Source: Bacillota bacterium
GTDB lineage: Bacteria > Bacillota_E > Sulfobacillia > Sulfobacillales > Sulfobacillaceae
DNA length: 5,463 nucleotides
Assembly (NCBI GenBank): GCA_021820645.1
Contig: JAKADJ010000195.1
Location: 1-5,463, forward strand
Direction: 5' to 3'
This document shows, in pieces, positions 1-4,801 of this stretch. The notes beneath the pieces are model-generated. The model was not told the origin of the DNA. It did not search any database and saw only the letters and a program-made list of their open reading frames with translations. Every line of letters starts with the position of its first letter. Within the stretch, counting starts at the first letter, position 1. The position numbers and the translations under genes were made by a program.

Positions 1-978
1 CCCTACAATTAGCAGTCCCGGTCCCCACCTACGCTGTAGATGTGGGAACCGGGACCAGTGCATCAACTTAGGAATTTGGGCCCCTGACGCACAATCCCCC
101 GCATTCCCTCCCAAAAAATCCGCCACCACTTGATGAAATGCAGAGGGCTGTTCCAACCACGGAACATGCCCGCAGCGGTTGATCAGTTCAACCGTCACGC
201 CGGGTTGCCTAGACTGGAGCAGATAGGCCTGGGTGATGGGCTCGAAATCTTGACATCCGTAGAGCACAAGCGTGTGACCAGTCAAGCGGCACGTGTGTAG
301 CAGGCTCCATAGATCGAGATCTTGGTACGATCGATTGACTGCGCTGTGCATCACAAAATTCATCGGAAACGGGGATTTACTATAGGTCTTCAGAAACTCT
401 TGGGCTATGTTATCGGAATAGAACCAGGATCGAGCCAGAAACCGCATCAGCCGTATCTGACAACTCCAGGCCACTTCCCGGTCGCCGTCGACTACTGCCT
501 TTTTTCTCTGGTCAGCTATCGTCTCGAAGCACCGGACCTCGGCTGAAGATAGTGGCCTCAAGATGTTGGCCGTGGCGACCTAGGCATCTCGGGGCCGGAT
601 CGGACCTAGTCCTGCAAGGACCAGATGGGACACCCGGTCCGGATCCTCTAGGGCATAGAGGAGCCCCAATGTGGCTCCCCAGGAGTGGCCCACAATGCGT
701 ATCCGAGGAACCTCCAGATGCTCCTGAAGACTGCGCAAATCCAGCAACAAGGCCCCGACGGTCACCGACGCAGGATCCTGACACGAGGACTTGCCAGTCC
801 CCCTCTGATCATACAAAATACAATAAAAGTCATCTAAAAATGGCTCAGCCGCTTGTCTCATATAATGATGCGAATCACCTGGACCCCCGCTAACAAAGAG
901 TAGCGGAAGTCCCGTTCCTTGGGTGTAATAGGTCATTCTGTCTTCATCCACCACTAGTGAATGCGGATCCCAAGCCAT
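1..978 (-). CDS. Alpha/beta hydrolase, proline iminopeptidase-like; interrupted by in-frame TAG and cut by the left edge
   Basis: This is probably a cytoplasmic serine hydrolase of the alpha/beta-fold, prolyl-aminopeptidase-like group; the substrate cannot be told from sequence. Numbering from the ATG at 976-978 and counting the TAG as residue 133: oxyanion-hole motif GGPG at 31-34, DQRGTG at 57-62, nucleophile elbow GHSWG with Ser99, acid Asp244 in YGCQD, and His271 in CGHVPWLEQP. The TAG at 580-582 would end translation after 132 residues, before Asp and His. The same frame continues without another stop or shift to the window edge, with family-like segments such as ANILRPLS, LARSWFY and MHSAVNRSY. 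I chose the ATG because GGGAGG at 985-990 lies 6 nt upstream; a TTG at 1020 in the same frame has no such site. Family similarity ends near residue 290 (DFLGG), the usual length, but about 37 more codons stay open to the edge. It follows the grpB-like gene by 51 nt and is probably in the same transcript. It may be a pseudogene or a readthrough gene. Confidence 0.8.
15..55 (-). repeat. Strong 18-pair hairpin (inverted repeat) in the tail of the hydrolase frame
   Basis: Arms 15-28 and 42-55 are 14 bp each and differ at one pair (position 23 against 47). In a minus-strand transcript that pair is a U-G wobble; in a plus-strand transcript it is a C-A mismatch, so the structure fits a leftward RNA better. 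The stem continues as CTAC/GTAG (29-32 with 36-39) past a 2-nt bulge (40-41) to a 3-nt loop (33-35). No U-tract follows on either strand, so this is not a standard intrinsic terminator. A Rho-type or processing hairpin or a repetitive palindromic element is possible. Confidence 0.7.
580..582 (-). other. In-frame TAG codon inside the hydrolase gene
   Basis: On the minus strand the codons read GCC TAG GTC. The upstream frame encodes the first half of the hydrolase, with the nucleophile Ser. The downstream frame, in the same register, encodes the second half, with Asp and His. No frameshift is needed to join them, so a single base change or a decoding event is the whole difference. CAG, TGG, AAG, GAG, TTG, TCG, TAC and TAT are all one substitution away. 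Confidence 0.85.
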
Positions 979-984
979 CCCGAT

Positions 985-990
985 CCTCCC
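985..990 (-). promoter_or_regulatory. Ribosome binding site deciding the hydrolase start
   Basis: GGGAGG on the minus strand, 6 nt before the ATG at 976-978. It lies inside the longer frame that begins at a TTG (1018-1020), which argues that the TTG is not the start. Confidence 0.75.
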
Positions 991-1029
991 TCGATCGTAG
1001 TCGTTAAAAAGCCTTCTCAAAAACCGCTC

Positions 1030-1575
1030 TTAGCGGCCTTCTGGAATCTCCCCATCGCGAGCGGGATACATTAACCCGCCCCAAGTGAGCGCCCGTGCCT
1101 CTAGCGCCGACACGAAATCGTGCTTGGCCCTACTATATTCGCGCGTGTCGGGATATTGGTCCGCCCATCGCTGCTTCTGCTGACTGTAGTGAAGGACTTC
1201 ATTGGGGTGTGTTCGAAGATAATCTCGGAACATTAAATGGCGATATATCTCGGGATTATCGACCGCGTAAAAATGGAGATGATGGGTCCGATCTTCTCCC
1301 CCTTTCCTAAAGAGTCGACGTCCGGGAATGCCCCACTCTCCCCCAGCGTCATAACCCAGGGTGCAAAGGCTGCCTATTCTGACGTCCACCACCCTAATAT
1401 CCGAAACAATACCCATGATGTCGATGACGGGTTTTGCCATCATTCCCGGCACGCTGGTGCTCCCAAAGTGTTCAAACGTGACCCGATTCGGCATAAAGAG
1501 GGGTGTTAAAAGTTTCACCTCTTGATCAAATGCTTTGGCCCACTCCGGCCGATAATTTGTGAGTCGTACCTGCAT
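1030..1575 (-). CDS. GrpB/UPF0157 family protein (nucleotidyltransferase-fold)
   Basis: A complete 181-residue protein of the GrpB (UPF0157) family, which shares the nucleotidyltransferase fold; members have no well-defined reaction and the name comes from a Bacillus gene. Visible family motifs are HFGSTSVPG at 36-44, KPVIDI at 48-53, a GRR at 85-87, the histidine-rich THHLHFY at 97-103, FRDYLR at 116-121, and a final helix with Tyr147 and Lys151. The length is normal for the family. I chose the ATG at 1573-1575 because GGAGG (1582-1586) lies 6 nt upstream and the family's conserved start (VRLTNYRPEW) follows at once; a longer frame reaching 1614 would include the ribosome site itself. The stop is TAA at 1030-1032. 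The interrupted hydrolase follows 51 nt downstream, suggesting a two-gene leftward transcript. Fold and family are secure; the biological role is unknown. Confidence 0.9.
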   Translation of the reverse strand: MQVRLTNYRPEWAKAFDQEVKLLTPLFMPNRVTFEHFGSTSVPGMMAKPVIDIMGIVSDIRVVDVRIGSLCTLGYDAGGEWGIPGRRLFRKGGEDRTHHLHFYAVDNPEIYRHLMFRDYLRTHPNEVLHYSQQKQRWADQYPDTREYSRAKHDFVSALEARALTWGGLMYPARDGEIPEGR

Positions 1576-1581
1576 CGACAT

Positions 1582-1586
1582 CCTCC
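1582..1586 (-). promoter_or_regulatory. Ribosome binding site deciding the grpB-like start
   Basis: GGAGG on the minus strand, 6 nt before the ATG at 1573-1575. Another ATG (1579-1581) directly abuts the site and is too close for initiation, so the downstream ATG is preferred. Confidence 0.75.
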
Positions 1587-1717
1587 ATCGTAGCTTGGCG
1601 GCGCAACTGAGCACGTTTCCCGTGCCCGAGACGCGGAGTCCAGAACAAAAACCAGGCGATAGCCTTCTTTCTTATTCCCCACATGACGGTTTACGTTCCG
1701 CAGATGCGGGACTTGGC

Positions 1718-1747
1718 TCGACCCCATCATAATCCAAACGGGGTCGA
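1718..1747. repeat. 8-bp perfect inverted repeat in divergent intergenic region
   Basis: TCGACCCC at 1718-1725 pairs with GGGGTCGA at 1740-1747 around a 14-nt loop. No T-tract follows directly on either strand. It surrounds the possible minus-strand -10 box (1727-1732), so it could be an operator or a hairpin near the start of the leftward transcript. Confidence 0.4.
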
Positions 1748-1821
1748 AATATTGAATCGCAGCCGCTGATTTTTTCGCTGTGCCGTAGGCATAGCCGCTC
1801 GATCATTACGCGATGGCTGAG

Positions 1822-1850
1822 TTGTATCGCGCGGGGTTTTTCGCCATAAT
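1822..1850 (+). promoter_or_regulatory. Predicted sigma-A-type promoter for the flavoprotein-kinase operon
   Basis: The -35 box TTGTAT (1822-1827) matches 4 of 6 consensus bases. The -10 box CATAAT (1845-1850) matches 5 of 6. The spacer is exactly 17 bp. Transcription would begin near 1857, leaving a leader of roughly 65 nt before the ATG at 1924. Confidence 0.55.
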
Positions 1851-1860
1851 AGTCCCCGCG
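1830..1860. repeat. Operator-like 7-bp inverted repeat bracketing the -10 box
   Basis: CGCGGGG at 1830-1836 and CCCCGCG at 1854-1860 form a perfect inverted repeat with a 17-bp centre that contains the -10 hexamer. One arm lies in the spacer and the other at the expected transcription start. The layout suits repressor binding; a fully transcribed hairpin is unlikely because the left arm is upstream of the predicted start. Confidence 0.4.
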
Positions 1861-1923
1861 ACTTGGAATGCCTGGTCGAGATACGGGATCGCGTTGGGCG
1901 ATTAGAGAAAGGCCGATTTAATC

Positions 1924-3210
1924 ATGCTGCAGAGCCATGACGTCATTGTCATTGGAGGAGGTCCCAGTGGACTGATGGCAGCCATCGCCGCGAGGACGGG
2001 TGGTGCCGAGACACTACTCCTCGAAAAGGGTCATAAACTAGGAGCCAAGCTCGGCATCTCCGGTGGTGGGCGCTGTAATGTCACTAATGCCAAACCAATC
2101 GACGAGCTTATGAAAAACATTCCGGGCAACGGCCGATTCTTACACTCTGCCTTGAGTCGGTTTTCCAACCAGGAAATTATCGCGTTCTTCGAGTCCCTTG
2201 GGATCCGTCTCAAAGAGGAGGATCGAGGGCGGGTATTTCCTGTCAGTGACAAGGCCTCGACAGTGGTTCAAGCCCTAATCCAAAAGGTTGAGAATTTGGG
2301 TATTGCCGTCCGCCAGGACACACCGGTCCGGGAACTGCTGGTTGAATCCGGCCAAGTGGTAGGGGTAAGACTCGACGATACCCGTATCGTACCCGCCCGA
2401 GCCGTGATTGTGGCGACCGGCGGCGCAAGCGTTCCCCAAACCGGTAGCACCGGTGACGGGTATCCCTGGGCAGCCGCCTTGGGCCATACCATTGTGACGC
2501 CCTATCCCACTGAAGTCCCATTAACCAGTAACGCACCTTTTATTATATCGCGAGCGCTTCAAGGGCTCTCGTTTAAAGACGCGACGATCACGATACGCAA
2601 TGCCCGGGGTAAGGCGCTCACCAAGGAGTACGGTGACTTTATGTTTACGCACTTTGGCTTGACCGGACCGATCGCACTCCGCTGCAGCCACTACGTCTCC
2701 TCGGCACTGCGCAAGAATGCCGGGGATAATCTCACGGCAGAAGTCGACTTCTTCCCCGATCGGGTGGCAGACTATTTACTAGCTAGACTCAAAGACAGGC
2801 GATCCAATGAAGGCGCCAAACAAATTAATACCCGCTTAGGCGAATGGCTTCCCGACCGATTAGTGGCAGTCATCCTGGAAAGGTGCGACATCATTCCTAG
2901 CACCACCATGGCTCACTTGGGTAACCAAGCCCTCATAAACCTTGTGGACGCCATGAAGAAGTTCGAGGTGCCCATTAGTGGCACACTTCCTTTAGAAAGG
3001 GCCACGGTGACCGGGGGTGGAGTCTCAATCAAAGAAATCGTTCCTCATACCATGGCTTCAAAATTGTGTGCGGGACTTTATTTTGCCGGAGAGGTGATGG
3101 ATGTCCATGCCCACACCGGAGGTTATAACATCACAGTCGCCTTTTCCACAGGTCATGCCGCTGGCGTCGCAGCAGCGGAGTACGCCCAAAGTCTCGACTC
3201 TCGCGGATAG
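1924..3210 (+). CDS. BaiN/RdsA (HI0933-like) NAD(P)/FAD-dependent oxidoreductase
   Basis: A complete 428-residue soluble flavoprotein of the HI0933 family (relatives include YhiN of E. coli and YtfP of Bacillus). The family binds FAD through an N-terminal Rossmann fold; physiological substrates are mostly unknown, though the namesake BaiN was linked to bile-acid reduction. Visible motifs are the dinucleotide-binding GGGPSGL at 11-17 with acidic Glu34 at the end of the second strand, the family signature LGAKLGISGGGRCNVTN at 39-55, ATGGASVPQTGSTGDGY at 164-180, FTHFGLTGP at 241-249, TGGGV at 363-367, and the C-terminal FAD motif FAGEVMDVHAHTGGYN at 387-402. Length is normal. The ATG at 1924 has an AAAGG (1908-1912) 11 nt upstream, a little far. 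It ends in TAG at 3208-3210, which forms part of the next gene's ribosome site (TAGGAG). A promoter lies at 1822-1850. The enzyme looks intact. Confidence 0.92.
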   Translation: MLQSHDVIVIGGGPSGLMAAIAARTGGAETLLLEKGHKLGAKLGISGGGRCNVTNAKPIDELMKNIPGNGRFLHSALSRFSNQEIIAFFESLGIRLKEEDRGRVFPVSDKASTVVQALIQKVENLGIAVRQDTPVRELLVESGQVVGVRLDDTRIVPARAVIVATGGASVPQTGSTGDGYPWAAALGHTIVTPYPTEVPLTSNAPFIISRALQGLSFKDATITIRNARGKALTKEYGDFMFTHFGLTGPIALRCSHYVSSALRKNAGDNLTAEVDFFPDRVADYLLARLKDRRSNEGAKQINTRLGEWLPDRLVAVILERCDIIPSTTMAHLGNQALINLVDAMKKFEVPISGTLPLERATVTGGGVSIKEIVPHTMASKLCAGLYFAGEVMDVHAHTGGYNITVAFSTGHAAGVAAAEYAQSLDSRG

Positions 3211-3221
3211 GAGTGTAATGG

Positions 3222-3776
3222 ATGCCCCTCTTACTCGTCATTTCGGGTCACCCCGCAAGTGGCAAGACCACCCTAGCACAACGATTAGCCAAAGATCTTG
3301 GGGACTGGCCGATTGTGTCCCGGGATGCGCTTAAAGAAACCTTGTTTGATAGTCTCGGCTGGCACGATCGAGCCTGGTCCCAAAAATTAGGCCAGGCCAG
3401 TTGGGAGCTTTTCCCCTGGGCCATCGAACTTATCCTGAAAACCGGCCACTCCGTTATTGCTGAGTCGAATTTCTCGGGCCCCAGGGCTGGAGCGGCACTC
3501 CTCCAGTCGGCCGATCGGTACGGATATGGGGCGATGGAAATCCATTGTGTGGCGCCCCCGAATATTTTAATCGAGCGCTTTAGCAGGCGGGTTGCGGCGG
3601 GGTTGAGGCATCCCGGGCATCGTGACGAAGAAAACCAGCAAGAATTCATAAAGCGATTCCAAGAACCTGCGGGACAATCTGGGGTATCGCGGACCCCCAT
3701 TATCCTTTCCACGGTCAATTTATCTGACGGGATCTATCAGGAAATTGTCAAGCAATGCCTAGCGGCGGCCCAATAA
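3222..3776 (+). CDS. Small P-loop NTPase/kinase (AAA_33, zeta-toxin-like fold)
   Basis: A complete 184-residue cytoplasmic P-loop protein that probably phosphorylates a small molecule or nucleotide; the substrate is not evident. Walker A is GHPASGKTT at 9-17. The segment VSRDALKETLF at 32-42 carries Arg34 and Asp35, the usual substrate-side and catalytic positions in this kinase group. VIAESNF at 78-84 matches the strand-plus-acid motif seen in relatives. An arginine-rich lid candidate is ERFSRRVAAGLRHPGHRD at 118-135. The protein is a single kinase domain with no fused module. TAGGAG (3208-3213) lies 8 nt before the ATG at 3222, and that site overlaps the stop of the flavoprotein, so the two genes are very likely co-transcribed and perhaps translationally coupled. 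Stop is TAA. No antitoxin-like partner is adjacent, so a zeta-type toxin role is not supported. Confidence 0.85.
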   Translation: MPLLLVISGHPASGKTTLAQRLAKDLGDWPIVSRDALKETLFDSLGWHDRAWSQKLGQASWELFPWAIELILKTGHSVIAESNFSGPRAGAALLQSADRYGYGAMEIHCVAPPNILIERFSRRVAAGLRHPGHRDEENQQEFIKRFQEPAGQSGVSRTPIILSTVNLSDGIYQEIVKQCLAAAQ

Positions 3777-3986
3777 GAATCGATCGAGGAGCCCTACCTG
3801 GATCCGATCCGTTAACGAATCACTGAACTCTACACTAGCCAACTGGTTATCAACATGTACTGGATTCCTCCATGGACCCCACGCGATTTTAAGCCTATCG
3901 TATGCATTAGCGGTCGATTACAGTCAGCACTAACACCCTAGAAAAACAGTCTTGGTGCGTGCGCTGTGATAAAATGGGAGGCAATA
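3777..3986. other. Intergenic region between kinase and coiled-coil genes
   Basis: About 210 bp with no convincing gene. I find no strong hairpin plus T-tract for termination of the upstream operon. A 28-codon frame at 3855-3941 starts with ATG but has no ribosome site. TAAAAT at 3970-3975 could be a -10 box, but it is only about 12 nt before the next gene's ATG and has no good -35 at normal spacing. Confidence 0.4.
3976..3981 (+). promoter_or_regulatory. Ribosome binding site deciding the coiled-coil protein start
   Basis: GGGAGG lies 5 nt before the ATG at 3987-3989 and inside the longer GTG-initiated frame from 3966, so the ATG is the likely start. Confidence 0.75.
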
Positions 3987-4391
3987 ATGCTGGATCGGAA
4001 AGGGGCAATTCCCGTGGGTGAAGATGGTACTCCCTCAGAATCTGGCCACCCACTGGAAATGCCATGGATTCTTATTAGCAACCAGATTCAACAACTTAAC
4101 GAGCGATTTAATGATGTTAACGCACGGATCGACGACCTGAATACAAATCTGTCCCAACGGATTGACGACCTAAATACCAACCTCTCCAAACGCATTGAGG
4201 ACGTCAATACCCATCTCTCTAAAAGGATCGACGACTTGGACACCAATCTGTCCCGTCGGATCGACGGTCTTGATAAGCGGATGGAGGGTGTGGAGGCCCG
4301 ACTAGCCAATCGTTTCAGCGCCTGGACGACTCTGCTAACGGGTATTATAACTGCTCTACTTGGGTTCATCCTAGGGCGTTCAAGGCTTTAG
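3987..4391 (+). CDS. Small coiled-coil protein with five 11-residue repeats and C-terminal membrane anchor
   Basis: A complete 134-residue protein of unknown function. Residues 1-30 are a short non-repetitive head. Residues 47-101 are five consecutive 11-residue units of the form R-I-D-D-L-N-T-N-L-S-(Q/K/R), starting at Arg47, 58, 69, 80 and 91; a seven-residue partial unit (40-46) precedes them. An 11-residue period predicts a near-straight or slightly right-handed coiled coil, probably oligomeric. Residues about 112-130 form one hydrophobic membrane segment (WTTLLTGIITALLGFILG), ending in the short basic tail RSRL, so the protein should be anchored by its C-terminus with the coil outside the bilayer. 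The start is the ATG at 3987, since GGGAGG (3976-3981) lies 5 nt upstream; a GTG at 3966 in frame lacks a site. Repeat units differ at many synonymous positions, so they are not a recent duplication. It resembles short Bdr-like or DUF1640-like membrane coiled-coil proteins only in design. Stop is TAG. Confidence 0.8.
   Translation: MLDRKGAIPVGEDGTPSESGHPLEMPWILISNQIQQLNERFNDVNARIDDLNTNLSQRIDDLNTNLSKRIEDVNTHLSKRIDDLDTNLSRRIDGLDKRMEGVEARLANRFSAWTTLLTGIITALLGFILGRSRL
4125..4289 (+). repeat. Five tandem 33-bp coding repeats
   Basis: Units begin at 4125, 4158, 4191, 4224 and 4257, each 33 bp. The first four encode close variants of RIDDLNTNLSK; the fifth (RIDGLDKRMEG) is the most divergent. Leucine, asparagine and arginine codons vary between units, so protein sequence is better kept than DNA sequence. 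Confidence 0.85.
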
Positions 4392-4735
4392 GAAGCCATC
4401 CAACAGTAGGCGCATGGAAAGAGCGGATTTCGTTCGGTGGTTCGGATCCGCCTCGGGGTTGGGATACGAATCAAACCTATGAGACCCGCATATTCCTGTA
4501 AGGCATCGATGCACCACCTGCGGTTCATCGATGAAGGAAACACTGGCCCATCCTCCCTTGAGACCGGAACGAAGCTATAGACATAGATACCGAGCGTACG
4601 AAAGCGTAAGAACCGATGGGTCACTAGCGTCCTCCCGTGGACGAACGGCGCAAGCCCTAAGAAGCGGTGACCGCGGGAACATTTTCGGGCCAATTCCTCT
4701 GAAGGCCATAGGGAGCGAGCCCATTACCTCTTCGC
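4388..4735 (-). pseudogene. Possible decayed zinc-ribbon-type protein relic
   Basis: A minus-strand frame without ribosome site or good start reads WPSEELARKCSRGHRFLG near its beginning, then a basic aromatic segment RFLRFRTLGIYVYSF, then VFPSSMNRRW and an amphipathic helix-like end. This order loosely recalls short CxxC zinc-ribbon proteins of the transposase-associated DUF6431 kind, in which CPxCGH is followed by a basic strand and an LPSFLxxRRW-like segment. Here the second cysteine of each pair is absent. This is pattern memory, not an alignment, and the frame could be meaningless. Confidence 0.2.
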
Positions 4736-4775
4736 GAAGGAATCGAGGCACCAACTGGCTTAGGCCATCCGGTTA
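4392..4775. other. Gene-poor stretch between coiled-coil gene and pnkp
   Basis: About 384 bp between two convergent genes. It holds two palindromes with the same core (4503-4535), a 10-bp palindrome CTTCGCGAAG (4730-4739), and one arm of an 11-bp inverted repeat (4715-4725). I see no clear intrinsic terminator for either convergent gene. Open frames on both strands (for example 4531-4836 plus, 4388-4693 minus) lack ribosome sites; the minus-strand one may be a relic and is listed separately. Confidence 0.5.
4503..4535. promoter_or_regulatory. Two CATCGATG-core palindromes, 22 bp apart
   Basis: GCATCGATGC (4503-4512) and TTCATCGATGAA (4524-4535) are perfect palindromes of 10 and 12 bp sharing the 8-bp core CATCGATG. 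Their centres are 22 bp apart, about two helical turns, so two bound dimers would sit on the same face. This looks operator-like, but no promoter or start next to them is convincing. Confidence 0.3.
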
Positions 4776-4801
4776 TTACAGGCGCGGATCAATGGGCTCG
4801 C
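4715..4801. repeat. 11-bp inverted repeat around the end of pnkp
   Basis: GCGAGCCCATT at 4715-4725 and AATGGGCTCGC at 4791-4801 are perfect reverse complements with a 65-bp spacer that includes the final TAA of pnkp. The right arm is coding (Gly-Glu-Pro-Ile near the C-terminus). It might form a long-range stem at the 3' end of the leftward mRNA; no T-tract follows. Confidence 0.35.

Larger units (their letters stand above)
1576..1923. other. Divergent intergenic region between grpB-like gene and flavoprotein gene
   Basis: About 350 bp without a convincing gene. It holds the ribosome site of the leftward GrpB gene at its left end, the rightward promoter near 1822-1850, and two inverted repeats (1718-1747 and 1830-1860). 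A TATGAT at 1727-1732 on the minus strand could be the -10 box of the leftward operon, but I see no matching -35 at normal spacing. Open minus-strand frames exist here but lack starts with ribosome sites and recognisable domains. Confidence 0.6.

Noticed and set aside
322..893. Plus-strand open frames over the hydrolase region
   Set aside because: They lie antisense to a frame with clear hydrolase motifs and have no recognisable domains.
1515..1920. Minus-strand open frames upstream of the GrpB gene containing protein-like stretches (for example GYRLVFVLDS, RPGIPSRGDYYGEK)
   Set aside because: No ribosome site, two overlapping frames broken by stops, overlap with the rightward promoter, and no family I can recognise. 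A decayed gene is possible but unsupported.
3208..3210. Readthrough of the flavoprotein's TAG as a third case
   Set aside because: The downstream frame has further TAGs within about 25 codons, overlaps the kinase gene and does not resemble a flavoprotein C-terminus; the protein already has its full family length.
3222..3776. Zeta-type toxin of a toxin-antitoxin pair
   Set aside because: The fold is similar, but no antitoxin-sized gene is adjacent and it is coupled to a metabolic flavoprotein gene instead.
3855..3941. 28-codon plus-strand frame in the gap before the coiled-coil gene
   Set aside because: No ribosome site and no recognisable sequence.
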